A stretch of DNA of 64,000 bases from Chionoecetes opilio (GCA_016584305.1 JACEEZ010010020.1:250895-314894), one strand, 5' to 3'. Positions 50,560 through 63,800 are shown, numbered from the stretch's first letter. The notes: generated from the letters alone by a model not told the origin. Numbers and translations: made by a program.

Positions 50560-51339
50560 CCTTCCATCATCGACAAAAGTACATTTCTTTTACTATAAGA
50601 TTAAGAATTAAGTAATCAATGCAATCATGTCCTATAACACACAGGAAGAAGTGTAGTTCCTGAATAAGATACAAATTAGATCAAACAATTCAAGGAGCTG
50701 CGGCGAATGTAAAGGTAAAAGATTAACCCTAACACAATACAAACAACTCAAAAAATATAAGTTTTCATTTTGAAGTAAGGCAAAGAGCAATCATTGATGT
50801 AATTACTTCTCAAATTACTCAATAAAAGAGGTAAACTTGCTGCATGTATATTGCGGCAACAAAAGTGCAATAAGTATCAAAGGAAATACAGCGAACACAA
50901 TAATAAAAAGAAATAAAAAATGTTGACTTTAATGTTCTAAGTATTATTCTTAGTATTATTCTCGTGCTGATTTACAATGGGTTTATCTCGTTCTTATCTA
51001 ATATTTTCCCCACGCGGAATGTCCTCCTGAAGACAATGGCGTGCTTGTACTAGCTTACCGTGATGCCATTCAGTTGGTTTGACTTCCAAAGACTGAGAGA
51101 ATATGACCGTGAGAGATGCGAAATAGTGATGTGTGTTCTTCATTTTCCTTCATTATGTTCTCTTTGTATAAGGGATTCTGTTTCTGCGACAACTATATCT
51201 TTTTCCTATTTTTTTCTTATTATTATTATTTTACTACTACGTAACTACAACATCAACAGCAGCAATAACAACAACAGCAACTACTACTTCTACTACTACT
51301 TTTAATATTATTAGTCCTACTACAAAATTATATCATGTA
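49882..51339. other. Non-coding with a GT tract
   Basis: A pure GT tract lies at about 50512-50558, with short ATT/ATA and ACT triplet runs near 50425-50470 and 51220-51310. No gene. Confidence 0.5.
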
Positions 51340-51612
51340 GCCTCCGTGGTGTAGTGGCTAGTGCGCCTAGTTACGAATATGCGGGCCCTGGTTCAATTCC
51401 GAGCCAGGACAGTCGGTGACCAGCCCAACCAGCTGTTAATCCTCCCTTTCGGGGTTGGTCAATAAATGGGTACCTGGGGAAACCTGGGGAAGGTAACTGT
51501 GGTAACCCGGATGTCACACTAGCCCTGTGTCCCGGGGTAGCGGGTTCCTATCCACCACAGGCTCAAAGGCTAATGCGACGGAGATGAGCACCGAGGCCAC
51601 ATGCAGTATACA
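51340..51612 (+). mobile_element. tRNA-derived SINE (family 2), copy 2
   Basis: GCCTCCGTGGTGTAGTGGCT (A box region) and GGTTCAATTCCGAGCC (B box) are clear, followed by the same body as 41586-41860. The part 51344-51415 has the length and boxes of a tRNA but no convincing acceptor pairing, so it is a SINE head and not a tRNA gene. Confidence 0.85.
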
Positions 51613-53200
<1,588 letters not shown>

Positions 53201-53348
53201 AACATTTTATTATAATCATTACAATACAGTCCATTGATTACTTAAAACTATGTACGCATTAGAATCAGAAGAATACCCACTGATAGGAAAATGAAAGATA
53301 TTAAGATCATATCCCTTTCCTTCATCTAAGTTTTGTTGTTATTTCAGA

Positions 53349-53553
53349 ATGTTGATCGTGGGCTTGGTGGTGGTGCTGGTGGCGGCGTGGGGCGTCATGG
53401 GCCACCCCACGGGCGCCCCCTCCTCGGTGTGCGACCACCCCTTCATGGAGCCCATCTGCCATAGGGACAATTTGAGCGCCATCGGCTTCAACAACACCGG
53501 CCAGTACTCCCTTTGCTCCGATGCAGTGGAGGGCAGCCCAGGACGTGTTATGG
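53349..53553 (+). CDS. Reeler gene exon 1
   Basis: 205 nt coding signal peptide and domain start. Donor ATGG|GTAAGT, phase 1. GC-rich with strong G/C third positions, unlike the surrounding AT-rich sequence, which supports coding. Confidence 0.88.
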
Positions 53554-54923
53554 GTAAGTGTCTACATACAGGAACTACCACGTGTACTCAGTCGTCAGGT
53601 GGTCAATGCGGAGTCTATAGGGGTCTTTAAAAGAGCCTGGATACATTCATGGATAGGAAAGAGAGGTGGATGTAGGTAGAGTTAAGTAACAGGAACTACC
53701 TCGTGTAGGTCTCACGGCCTCTTGTAGCTTCCTTATTTTCTTACGCTCTTATGTGTATATATAGGTTTCACGGCCTTTTGTAGTTTCCTTGTGTTCTTAT
53801 GTAAATGTAGTATAGTTGTGAATATCTAACGACTTCAGGAATTATTTGGATCTGGTTAATATCAACATCAATTACAAGGAAGGATCAGAACTTAACGATC
53901 AAGAAATGTATTCCGGAACACAGATACAGTCATATGGTATTTTTGCATTCATCTTGTTCAATATTTAAATTTCTAATCATTTAGATGAATTATTGAATTA
54001 GGAACTTTCTTGGAAAATTTTTAATGATATTTCTCGTCTTTGCAGCAAAAAGTAGCAATATAATCTGTTTCCTTTGTATTTAAACACCAAACTCATGAAA
54101 GAAAGGTCTGTCGAGTTAGTCCCAATGAGTGCATCGGCAGGGTAATTTGAAGACTCAAATATCTGTCTTATTGACGTATAGGAGTACCTTTAACCCCTTT
54201 GCGCCCAGATCTTTCCTTTGCTATATAAAATCTTCTGTTGTTAGCCATAAAATTACGAAAAGTACCTAAATATGCCAAATTTGCTAGTGCACAAGGATAC
54301 ATAACAGGTCATATCTATAAAATATTGCTTATATTAACTAAAAATCGTCTAATGGTACCCAAATTACAATGGATGTTACGTTCTGGGCCTCAAGGGGTTA
54401 AGAACAGGCATGCCTTTTACTGGTTATCATCAGTAATTGAATGGACCATACCTATCATTGTGCCAAGAGCCTATGCAGAGCAGTAAGACCACCCTGGATT
54501 ACTGTATGTAGGTGGCGGATGACACTGACTTGACTCATACTCAAGTTACAAGTTTACAAGTTTATTGAGAAAATAGGGAGGAAATAACAAAGAGGGTGGG
54601 GGGGGGGGCAAGTATACAAAAGATACAGAAAAACAGAAATACAGAAACAGAATATAAAAAATTGACTCATACTCGCATTCCTTGTCTATACGCCTCATGA
54701 AGCCATCGCAACCAGCCTGCCACTCACACGGTGGCCTCTTTTCCAGTGACCCTGACCGGCGCCTCGTTCAAGGGCTTTGTGATACGAGCCACCACGGACG
54801 GAGAGAATCTTGGGGAGTTCAACGAGGAAGGCAGCAATGTGTCATTCAACGATCTGACCTGCTCGCGTCAGGAGGTGAGGTGGTAGACTGTTGATGGTGG
54901 TAGTAGTAGTAGTAGTAGTAGTA

Positions 54924-54977
<54 letters not shown>

Positions 54978-56122
54978 CAGTAGTAGTAGTAGTAGTAGAA
55001 ATAGTAGTAGTAGTTGGCCTAAACCGATTTCTATATTCTCTTACTGTCTTCTTTATAGGGACTGGCAACTATAGCGGACTTTTTGTTACTTCATTTTTTT
55101 TCCCTTGGCCAGTCCTTTGTGATGTAAAAAAATAAGTAGAAGTGATGGTATTTTAGCATTAGCAGTAGTTGTAGTAGCAGTGGTAGCAGCATTGTTAAGA
55201 TATTATCATACAAGAGTCCAAATACTTAAAACACATGAAATACATGTGTTTACGTGCGTGTGTTCGCCACTGAATAGACAACACGGTAAGGACTCTCCTG
55301 TATGATAAGTTTTCAGATGCTGTATGCTATGACGGCCTCTTGTAGCTTCCTTATTTTCTTATGATCTTATGTCATCAGAGGACTCACATTTTGCTCTTTG
55401 TTGGCAGGATGTCGCCGTGACGCATGTGAACGCCAACTCCAAGTCTTCCGTCTCGCTGGTGTGGGAGGAGAGCAACGGGGGCAAATCCACCTTCCAGTAA
55501 GTTCATCTTTAGGACTTGTGGTTGTGGCTGTGACGTGCCTGCTTGAGGGTTTTTTATATTACGTTTGAGCCTATATCGCGTGTAGGCTATTATCTTCCTT
55601 CCTTAGGTGTCCATACTCGACTGTTTCTGTGACATTCATAAAACATGTCTATTTGTGTATTTTTGTGGCTATTTTTATCTTGGTTTTGTTATGATTTTGT
55701 TTATTTTTGAGGGGTTTTGATTTATTTACATTTTCCCGATTTTTTCTTTCTGATGCTGCTGTTGATTAGGATATTATCATGGTGGTTATGATTTTTTATT
55801 TGCTATTTAGTATTGTTATTGATGTCATTATTGCTATCATAATAATTATTTTTATTATGAACATCATCAATTTTGACATCATTGACATTTCCCTGATTTT
55901 CTTTTTCATGTTTTTTTTTTAGTTCCTCATTTTCATAAGCAGAGATCCTCATTAGCATCATAATCAAAGCCAGGTAAATAGGTTGATAATAGTTCTTGCT
56001 TCCCCATCCTCGCATCACCCTGACTAATACCCCCCCTCCTCCCTCCCTCCCCCCACAGAGCTACGGTGGTGCCAAGTATTGAAACCTACGTGATCAATAT
56101 CTACGGCAGGAGCAATTGTTAA
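53349..56122 (+). CDS. Secreted Reeler-domain protein (putative defence protein)
   Basis: Four coding exons: 53349-53553, 54747-54874, 55408-55496, 56059-56122 (TAA). GT-AG introns, phases 1, 0 and 2, 486 nt, 161 aa. Residues 1-18 (MLIVGLVVVLVAAWGVMG) are a signal peptide, so the mature protein starts near His19. It then follows the single Reeler-domain pattern: PTGAPSSVC (Cys28), further Cys37 and Cys56, VTLTGASFKGFVIRA (69-83), LTC, VTHVNANSKSSVSLVWE and FQATVV..IETYVINI. Stand-alone Reeler proteins of about 160 aa are known in arthropods as Hdd11-like or noduler-type putative defence proteins, secreted to haemolymph and often immune-induced; the role here is inferred from family. Two N-glycosylation sequons are visible (NNT, NVS). 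An acceptor (ATTTCAG) just before the ATG implies an upstream non-coding exon. Introns hold repeats, including a MITE at 54194-54397. Confidence 0.88.
53567..53800 (-). repeat. Dispersed repeat copies in Reeler intron 1
   Basis: Reverse-oriented pieces of the family at 31387-31680: AGGAACTACC, then GTAGGTCTCACGGCCTCTTG and CTTCCTTATTTTCTTA, repeated twice. Another short piece is at 55328-55372. Confidence 0.7.
54194..54397 (+). mobile_element. TTAA-type MITE, copy E (Reeler intron 1)
   Basis: 204 bp between TTAA at 54190-54193 and 54398-54401. Same length and ends as copy A. The short frame inside it is not a gene. Confidence 0.85.
54747..54874 (+). CDS. Reeler gene exon 2
   Basis: 128 nt after CTTTTCCAG. 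Core strands TLTGASFKGFVIRATTDG through DLTCSRQE. Donor GGAG|GTGAGG. Confidence 0.9.
54897..55130. repeat. (GTA)n tract and dispersed repeat piece (Reeler intron 2)
   Basis: An almost pure GTA tract lies at about 54897-55015, directly after exon 2. The 55056-55130 stretch (GGGACTGGCAACTATAGCGG ... TTGGCCAGTCC) belongs to the family seen at 6825-7015. Confidence 0.8.
55408..55496 (+). CDS. Reeler gene exon 3
   Basis: 89 nt after TTGGCAG. DVAVTHVNANSKSSVSLVWE and following residues. Donor TTCCA|GTAAGT, phase 2. Confidence 0.9.
56059..56122 (+). CDS. Reeler gene exon 4
   Basis: 64 nt after CCCCCACAG. Final strands ATVVPSIETYVINIYGRSNC, then TAA. The 3' flank to about 57000 is AT-rich with no further exon. 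Confidence 0.88.
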
Positions 56123-57059
56123 GTCCTGTGGTTGACCCCATCAGCCACACATCGACACCGCCTCGACGTCCTTCTGGTTGACTGAAAGCTTAATGTTCGT
56201 CAAAGCTGAGGGTTTCAAATATTCAAACCTGCAAGAATGTCAGTTTGATATGTATAGTGCATATCATAGTCAGTATCTCTGTTTTGAAGTTGACATTTTA
56301 ATAGGAAACTACTTATAATCTGCATAATTGTTGTTCACTTCCAATGTGTAGTAATAACAATGATACGTAGTAGAAAAGATCGCAAACATCACAAACGCTT
56401 TCATTATTATGTATTCCTTACACAGATTATGACGTGTATTCTGTCACAATGAAGCGCTGCAAGTTTTTTGTTTTCTTTGTCTTTTGTGGCTGACAAGATT
56501 TTTTGCTGCACAACCGACCACTGGTAGAATTTTGGTTCCTTATTTAACGTGATGCAGATTTTAGTCAGAAACGAACATAATTGTCGTTGGAGGAATATAT
56601 TTCTTCCTGACGGGACACATGCTCGCCAGTGGAGGAAACAAATTAAAGTGGAATACTTGAAAGGAGAGAGACATACGGGAATGTGATTTATTTAACAGTA
56701 CTCTGTTCAATCTCTTATTTTCTATTTCACCTTTGATTGATTCTGAGTTTTATATCAAATTTAATGAGTTTTTTTTTTAGTATGCCATTACTTTTTTTTC
56801 TATTCGCACTTTTGTCATTATAATTTTTGAGTTTATTTCTTTTAGGAATTTCAACAGTTTCACTAGTTTTCCGTCTTAGGTTTAGTACTCAAGAGGTTAA
56901 CGACACTGTACTTTGTCTTTGTAGGGAAGAATTGTATAAAACTTTATGCAGTCACGATCTAATTTAACTTATACTTAGTGTTAAGTTTCCTGCAATCATG
57001 CTTTTTTTTTTAATATAGCACGGCTCCCAGGTCCCCCTCACCGCAGTGAGTATTAGCGA

Positions 57060-57192
57060 GACCACCGAGAGACATCATCTCGGTGGCCACGGTATTAGCC
57101 CCTCGAGGGGGGGGGGGGGGGGTCACAGTTGCCAGCTTCTCATTGTTGTCTGGTTTTGCATTTTAAGAAATCAAATTCTTGATTTCTTAAAA
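57060..57192. repeat. Two hairpins flanking a poly-G run
   Basis: The first is CCACCGAGA with its complement a few bases on (about 57061-57087). Then a G-run of about 20 (57103-57122). Then a perfect palindrome, arms TTTTAAGAAATCAA (57161-57174) and complement (57179-57192), loop ATTC. Confidence 0.65.
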
Positions 57193-57224
57193 TGTCAGTA
57201 TATATCTAATAAAAGATTAAAAGT

Positions 57225-57545
57225 AAAAAACAAAAGTTATTCCTGTAAGAAAAAAAATAATTCGTGTAAGAAAAAAAGGTTATTCCTGTAAGAAAAAAAA
57301 GAAAAAAGGTTACTCCTGAAAGAGAAGAGAAAAAAGGTTATTCCTCTAAGAAGAAAGATTATTCCTGTAAGAAAAAAAATATTCCTGTGAGAAAAAAAGG
57401 TCATTCCTGTAAGAAAAAAATAATTAATTCCTGAAAAAAAAAAAAATTATTCATGAAAGAAAAAAAAAGGTTATTACTGTAAGAAAAAAAAGGTTAGTCA
57501 TTTAAGAAAAAAAGGTTATTCCTGTAAGAAGAAAACTATTACCTT
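57225..57545. repeat. Minisatellite of TTATTCCTGTAAG plus A-run
   Basis: About a dozen units of roughly 20-30 bp, each an A-run, often GG, then TTATTCCTGTAAG. Unit length varies mostly in the A-run. Confidence 0.8.
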
Positions 57546-57589
57546 AGAAGAAAAAATTATATACCTCTTAGGCTCTTACCTAAACACCA

Positions 57590-57930
57590 ATTAATGAAGG
57601 ATCGATAATACTTGTTCAAGGCATTCACTTCTACCTTCATACAAGTGAAGCGAGTCCACCCCGCCAATATTCCGCGAGGAAAAAAAACACATGCGCTTCG
57701 TCTCTCCGAGGCGACAACATCAAATTCTTCAAAGATCCTCCGGCAGGTTCTTGACCTGTCGCATTCTCATTCTCCCTTCAAGACCTACACGGAGGATTTC
57801 GCCATCGGGTAGCGTGACGAAACCTCCAGCCTTGTCATGGAGAAGTCTTAGCGAGTCGCAGTGAGGTACCTCCCGCAACCTAACTTTAGTCTGGTCGGGC
57901 GGGCTGAAAGAACGAATGAAGAGGCCTACT
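57590..57930. repeat. Direct repeat bounding the terminal mosaic region, left copy
   Basis: Matches 63455-63800 at high identity. It contains AAGGATCGATAATACT, CATTCACTTCTACCTTC, an ACACATGCGCTTCGTCTCTC module and CGCAGTGAGGTACCTCCCGC. A further partial copy is at 63230-63350. Confidence 0.8.
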
Positions 57931-58640
57931 AGTCTTACCCTCAGTCATTCTCACCGCTGCTTCTACCCGGCGAGCTTGTGAGATATCAATCATATCACAT
58001 CATCCCGCAACATCACCGACGTGATGGAGGGAGGCATGAGATGGCCTCCTCGCGTCGTCGTTCCTCTCGTACTGAACGGGTCGACAACATTAACAAGGTT
58101 CTTCGTCTGCATGCCCGCTCCAGCGCGCAGACACGTATGGCCTATAATCGCGCAAAGTCCACGAGGGAACACATTTGCTTCGTTTTTCGAGGCGGCGGCG
58201 TCGTCGATGGCAGGGTTGATGATGATCAAGAAACCGACCCTCCTCCCTCGCATATACCTCAAGGCAAGGCAGGTCGGGCGGCCTTCATAGGGTAGCGAAA
58301 ACTTCAGTCACTCTCAACTCCTCCGACCCAGCCCGTCCAGCGCTGCTGGTGTCGTTCCCGTGACAATAGCGAGTGCGTGTGTGAGCGGCGAGAGAAACTG
58401 ATTTTTCATTCTCGAAATTTTTTCCGACGTGAAGCCGTCGGCTACGCGCGGAGCGCGTAGCCATCCATGTATGGCCTAGAAATCGTGCTAAGTCCATCAG
58501 GGGAACACATTCGCTTCGTTTTTCGAGGCGGCGGCGTCGTCGACGGCAGGGTTGATGATCAAGAAACCGACCCTCCTCCCTTGCATATACCTCAAGGCAA
58601 GGCAGGTCGGGCGGCCTTCATAGGGTAGCGAAAACTAAGT
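57931..58640. repeat. Mosaic repeat modules
   Basis: Contains a CATCACCGACGTGATGGAGG module (also at 60657), ACACATTYGCTTCG modules at about 58168 and 58506, and the perfect hairpin again at 58440-58462. Short frames such as 57978-58295 (ending KAGRAAFIG) and 60668-60877 share these modules; no domain is recognised. Confidence 0.65.
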
Positions 58641-58961
58641 CACTCTCAACTCCTCCTACCCAGCCCGTCCAGCGCTGCTGGTGTCGTTCCCGTGACAATA
58701 GCGAGTGCGTGTGTGAACGGCGAGAGAAACTGATTTTTCATTCTCGAAATTTTTTCCGACGTGAAGCCGTCGGCTACGCGCGGAGCGCGTAGCCATGTAT
58801 GGCCTAGAAATCGTGCTAAGACCACCAGGGGAACACATTCGCTTCGTTTTTCGAGGCAGCGGCGTCGTCGACGGCATTGCTTCCTTTGAACATCTGTTCA
58901 TTATCAGGTATCGTCTGCTGGTGAAAAGATGTTCAAAGGAACTGAAGGCAGGACCTGCCAG

Positions 58962-59355
58962 CAGTGGCGTCACCGCGGGGGGGCTAAGGGGGACTTAGCC
59001 CCCCCAAGTCAAGGACTCAGCCCCCCCAAAATTGCTGCTAGTAGCCTGCTACCCAAAAACAATAAAAAGGAATATTTATCCAATTTTCCATGCCAGAGCA
59101 AAACCTTATTTTTCACACTTTTATAGAAAAATTGGTTTGATGTTTCATTTAAATGTTGAAATATGTTTGCTAACAAACCTTGAAATTACTTGCTTAATTC
59201 CACTTTCTTCTCTTTTTTGGGCCTCAAAATTACCCTGGAACTGATTAATTTTCAAAATTACCCCCCGACCCCCCAGCTGGATAGGCTCGCTGCGCTCGCC
59301 CATCACCACCCCGGGGCTAAAGCCCCCCCAAATTTTTTTCCTGGTGACGCCACTG
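58962..59355. mobile_element. hAT-like MITE inserted in block B
   Basis: 394 bp. CAGTGGCGTCACC at the left and its exact complement at the right, with a perfect 8-bp duplication CCTGCCAG (58954-58961 and 59356-59363). Block A at about 47829-47840 keeps the unoccupied site (GGACCTGCCTGCTGCC). The ends resemble those of the elements at 5697 and 32600. Confidence 0.94.
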
Positions 59356-59411
59356 CCTGCCAGCTGCCTTGAAATGAATATATATATATATATACAAAGA
59401 AGGAGGGTCGG

Positions 59412-59786
59412 TTGGTTGATAACCAGAACGCCCGCCCTCCTATCATGACGCTGCCCTACGAAAATGACGTTTTGATGATCGACCTTAGCTGGGACGGCGT
59501 GTCCAAGTCATCCAACGAGGTGCCGATGCTTGACGTGAGCGGCGGAGGCGAGTCTGGCGGCGAGGATGTCTACCCCAACGATATTGACATGGTAGATGTA
59601 ACCATGGAAAGTGAGCCCCCCAGCACTTCAAGGCGAGAATTAATGAAGCTTCTTCAATCCACACGCACACACACACACATGTGCACGAGGGAACACATTC
59701 GCTTAGTTTCTCCGAGGCAGCGGCGGCGTCGTCGACGGGAGGTGATTAACAAACCGACCCTACTACTTCTTCGTATATATCTTTAA
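59412..59786 (+). CDS. Hypothetical ORF, 124 codons, copy 2
   Basis: Same frame as 47888-48262 with about three base differences, one of which changes Leu to Val (DMVDV). Function unknown; see copy 1. Confidence 0.3.
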   Translation: MVDNQNARPPIMTLPYENDVLMIDLSWDGVSKSSNEVPMLDVSGGGESGGEDVYPNDIDMVDVTMESEPPSTSRRELMKLLQSTRTHTHMCTREHIRLVSPRQRRRRRREVINKPTLLLLRIYL

Positions 59787-60288
59787 TATAAATATTCCTT
59801 TAAAATATGTTTACATGTTTTTCTATGAATAAAACCATTTAAATTTATTTAGATGTGTACTAATTATGCCATTTTATGATGATATATTGCAATTTAAATT
59901 TTTTTTTGCACGCACTGTACTACAAGGCAGGCAGGTCCGGCCTTCATACGCTACCGTTACTCACTCAGTCTAAACTCCTACACAGCCTAACCAGGGCTGC
60001 TGTTGTTCCCTTCCATGAGCGAGCGTGTGTGCTGTGAGAGAAACTGACTCTAATATCGGGACTTTTCAGTCACATTTACCTCACCTCTCTCCGAGACTTT
60101 GCGTGATTTCCACTCTGCAAAAATTTCGAAAACTAATTCACTCTCAACTCCTCCGACCCAGCCCGTCCAGCGCTGCTGGTGTCATTACCGTGACAATAGC
60201 GAGTGCGTGTGTGAGCGGCGAGAGAAACAGATTTTTCATTCTCGAAATTTTTTCCGACGTGAAGCCGTCGGCTACGCGCGGAGCGCGT

Positions 60289-60874
60289 ACACACATTCGC
60301 TTCGGTTTTCGAGGCGGCGGCGTCGTCGACGGCAGGGTTGATGATCAAGAAACCGACGACCCTCCTCCCTCGCATATACCGCGTAGCCATGTATGGCCTA
60401 GAAATCGTGCTAAGTCCACCAGGGGAACACATTCGCTTCGTTTTTCGAGGCGGCGGCGTCGTCGACGGCAGGGTTGATGATCAAGAAACCGACGACCCTC
60501 CTCCCTCGCATATACCTCAAGGCAAGGCAGGTCGGGCGGCCTTCATAGGGTAGCGAAAACTAAGTCACTCTCAACTCCTCCGACCCAGCCCGTCCAGCGC
60601 TGCTGGTGTCGTTCACATCATCCCGCAATCACATCATCGCATCACATCATCCCGCAACATCACCGACGTGATGGAGGGAGGCATGAGATGGCCTCCTCGC
60701 GTCGTCGTTCCTCTCGTACTGAACGGGTCGGCAACACTTAACAAGGTTCTTCGTCTGCATGCCCGCTCCAGCGCGCAGACACGTATGGCCTATAATCGTG
60801 CAAAGTCCACGAGGGAACACATTTGCTTCGTTTTTCGAGGCGGCGGCGTCGTCGATGGCAGGGTTGATGATGAT
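60289..60874. repeat. Mosaic repeat modules, rearranged
   Basis: Two ACACATTCGCTTCG modules (60292 and 60428) separated by half a hairpin (CGCGTAGCC at about 60380), a truncated GTCACTCTC module (60563-60614), short TCACATCATC repeats (60614-60658), and a copy of the 58019-58220 segment up to the hAT insertion. A further rearranged stretch after the insertion (62968-63454) has the same modules. Confidence 0.65.
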
Positions 60875-62959
60875 TAGGGCCCGGATAGTTATGCATTTGC
60901 ATATGCAAATGCATATTTTGCGTGATTTCTATGATAAGTGCATATTTCCTAGATAACTGCATATAAATGCATATTTTGGTAAAATATTCATCTGAGCACA
61001 AGTGGTACTGGGAGGTGAGGTGAGGTGAGGTGTGGTTTGGTGAATAGAGGTGAGGTCACGTCTCTTTAATCTGTCGTTTCCGGTCCTTGGTATTTCTGGG
61101 TTACCCCTTAACACCCCCTGACTGTTGTTGCTGCAGCAGTCAGTCAGGAGCAGTGCTGCTGTGTGGAGCTACTCTCTTCAGCTGCTCGTGAAAATGCCGA
61201 AAGTACAAAGAAACCAAAATGAAGTGCTGAGATCATATGTAATGGAATTTGATGCATTTACTACTGATGGAAGTGTACTGTTTTGTAAATATTGTGAAGC
61301 ACCAGTTACAGCGAGCAAGAAATTTCAAGTCCAACAACACCTTAAAACATCCAAGCACATCCGACTCGAAGCTGTTAAGTCCAATAGTGCACAGAAGGAG
61401 CAACAACTACTTCTTGCATGTTCCAGTAAGTCAGGACCTGATCGTTCCCAGTTCAACGCAGATTTGTGCAAGGCGTTTGTTTCAGCAGATATTCCATTGC
61501 ATAAACTGAATAACAAGTGCCTAAAGTCATTCCTGGAACAGTATACTGGAAAAAAGGTGCCTGACGAATCAACATTACGTAAGAACTATGTTTCATAATT
61601 GTTCAAGGACACAATGGAAATCATAAGGAGAAAGGCTTGTGGAAAGAAAATATGGGTGTCACTCGATGAAACCACTGATGTGGAGCAACGGTGTATTGTG
61701 AATCTTGTTTTTGGTGTGTTAGGAGATGAAACAGAGCGAGGCAAATACTACCTAGTGAATGTTGGTGTACTATCTAAAGTCAACCACTCTACTGTTGCTG
61801 ATTTCTTCAATGATTCTCTGCAATTGTTTTGGCCAACGAAGTTAGAGTATGAAAATGTTCTCTTGGTGTGCACTGATGCTGCACCTTACATGTGCAAAGC
61901 AATGAATGGACTGCAAGTATTGTATCCAAAATGATCCATGTGACCTGTTGGCCCATGGTCTGCATCGTGTAGCAGAACTGGTTAGGTCAAACTACCCAGA
62001 TGTAAATCGACTGATAGCCAACATCAAGAAATCTTTCTCAAGGCACCTTCTCGAACTGCGAGATTTAAAGAAATCGCTCCAAGTACACCACTTCCTCTTC
62101 CCCTGTGGTGACAAGATGGGGAAGCTGGATCGATGCTGCAACGTACTATGGAAAAACTTCGACGTCATTGAAGCTGTTATTGCGACATTCGACCCTGAGG
62201 AGCTCAGAGCATTCAGGAAGCAAGATCTTACTTGAAACTGAAGGAATGAAGGAAAGCTTGCTCTTCATTGCAACGAATTTTGCGTGCATCTCATCAACAA
62301 TTACTAGACTTGAAGAAAGGGGACTACTGTTGTCCTCGGCAATTTCGTTGGTTAATGGTGTTCTTGATGAACTGAAAGTTTTGCAGTCTGATGCTTACTA
62401 TGGTAAACTGAGCAACGTGTTGTACAAAAACAAGGGATTTGAAAAGCTGAAAAAGTCAGTCAGATAATGTGTGTGATGCTATTATTGATGAGACGGTACA
62501 GCCACTCACTATGTCAAACATGCTATGTATGAAACATGCACCAATCGTCTCGTGTGACGTAGAAAGGGTGTTCTCAGAATATAAAGCTATGCTGACAGAC
62601 AACAGGCGGAGTTTTAACTTTGAGAACTTACGCCACCATGTCATCATCAAATGCAACCACAATCTGTAATGTCTGAAAATATGTCAGTCTATAATGTAAA
62701 TACATGTTCATATTTATTTTTTGAAGCACTTTCACATATATATGTTAAATACATTATGTATATTGCTTAATAAACATTAACATTAGTTTCTATTAACTAT
62801 TTTGTTTCCGTATAACCTGCATTCTTGGCTTTATAAGTGACATTTTTTAGTGCATATAAATTCATATTTGTCCTGTTTTTAGTGCATATTTGTCCAATTT
62901 TTAGTGCATATTTGCATGCATATTTCATGGTTTTTTAGTGCATAACTATCCGGGCCCTA
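60875..62959 (+). mobile_element. hAT transposon with decayed transposase
   Basis: 2,085 bp. TAGGGCCCGGATAGTTATGC at the left and its complement at the right, with a perfect 8-bp duplication ATGATGAT (60867-60874 and 62960-62967). The related repeat at 58212-58232 is an uninterrupted version of the site. Subterminal regions are full of GCATATTTGCATAT-like words. The length is right for a small autonomous hAT. Confidence 0.95.
61194..62669 (+). pseudogene. BED-finger hAT transposase (CGGBP1-like), broken
   Basis: Starts [15 protein letters not shown]-type zinc finger follows with Cys31, Cys34, His49 and His55. A TAA at 61596-61598 interrupts the same frame, which then continues through KIWVSLDETTDVEQRC, the first catalytic Asp region of hAT enzymes. 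Frames then change near 61930, again within the next 25 bp, again between about 62105 and 62235, and once more near 62460. The C-terminal dimerisation segment (APIVSCDVERVFSEYKAML) is intact in the last frame, ending at 62669. That is one stop and at least four frame changes, so it makes no active enzyme. The first 135 codons are still open and resemble the CGGBP1 DNA-binding family, itself domesticated from hAT. Confidence 0.88.
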
Positions 62960-63229
62960 ATGATGATCAAGAAACCGACCCTCCTCCCTCGCATATACCT
63001 CAAGGCAAGGCAGGTCGGGCGGCCTTCATAGGGTAGCGAAAACTTCAGTCACTCTCAACTTCTCCGACCCAGCCCGTCCAGCGCTGCTGCTGTCGCTCCC
63101 TTGGCAATAGCGAGTTCGTGTGTGCTGCGAGAGAAACAGATTTTCCATCCCCCGCGAGTCAAGGGCGGGCGTACGTATGGTTTCACTGGCCAGCCAACCG
63201 AGGCAACGGCGGCGGGAAGGTGAAGGCAC

Positions 63230-63800
63230 TTAATTAAGGATCGATAATACTCGTTCAAGGCATTCACTTCTACCTTCATACAAGTGAAGCGAGTCCACAC
63301 CGCCAATATTCCACGAGGAAAAATAACACATTCGCTTCGTCTCTCCGAGGCGACCCAGCCACTGATTTTCCACCGCCGCGAGTCAAGAGCGGCCGTAGGT
63401 ACGAATTAAATGGCCAGCCAAACGAGGCAACGGCGGGAGTAAGGGTGAGGCACTTAATTAAGGATCGATAATACTCGTTCAAGGCATTCACTTCTACCTT
63501 CATACAAGTGAAGCGAGTCCACCCAGCCAACAATATTCCACGAGGAAAAATAACACATTCGCTTCGTCTCTCCGAGGCGACAACAGCAAATTCTTCAAAG
63601 ATCCTCCCGCAGGTTCCAGACCTGTCGTCACATTCTCATTCTCTCTTCAAGACCTACACGGAGGATCTCGCCATCGGGTAGCGTGACGAAACCTCCAGCC
63701 TTGTCATGGAGAAGAAGTCTTAGCGAGTCGCAGTGAGGTACCTCCCGCAACCTAACGTTAGTCTGGCCGGGCGGGCTGAATGAACGAATGAAGAGGCCTG
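63230..63800. repeat. Direct repeats bounding the mosaic region, right copies
   Basis: A partial copy at 63230-63350 and a full copy at 63455-63800 of the 57590-57930 sequence. The last 200 bases of the window (63801-64000) show no feature I can name. Confidence 0.8.

Larger units (their letters stand above)
58641..60288. repeat. Mosaic repeat block B
   Basis: Near-identical to block A (47514-48772) once the 394-bp MITE at 58962-59355 and its duplication are removed. The hairpin is at 58772-58794. Its right junction is a degraded hairpin fused to another ACACATTCGCTT module. Confidence 0.82.

Noticed and set aside
51344..51415. Possible tRNA gene
   Set aside because: A and B boxes are present, but the acceptor stem does not pair convincingly and the sequence continues into a SINE body with a second copy at 41586.
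54238..54486. 82-codon frame in Reeler intron 1
   Set aside because: More than half lies in a TTAA-type MITE with four other copies that do not keep the frame.
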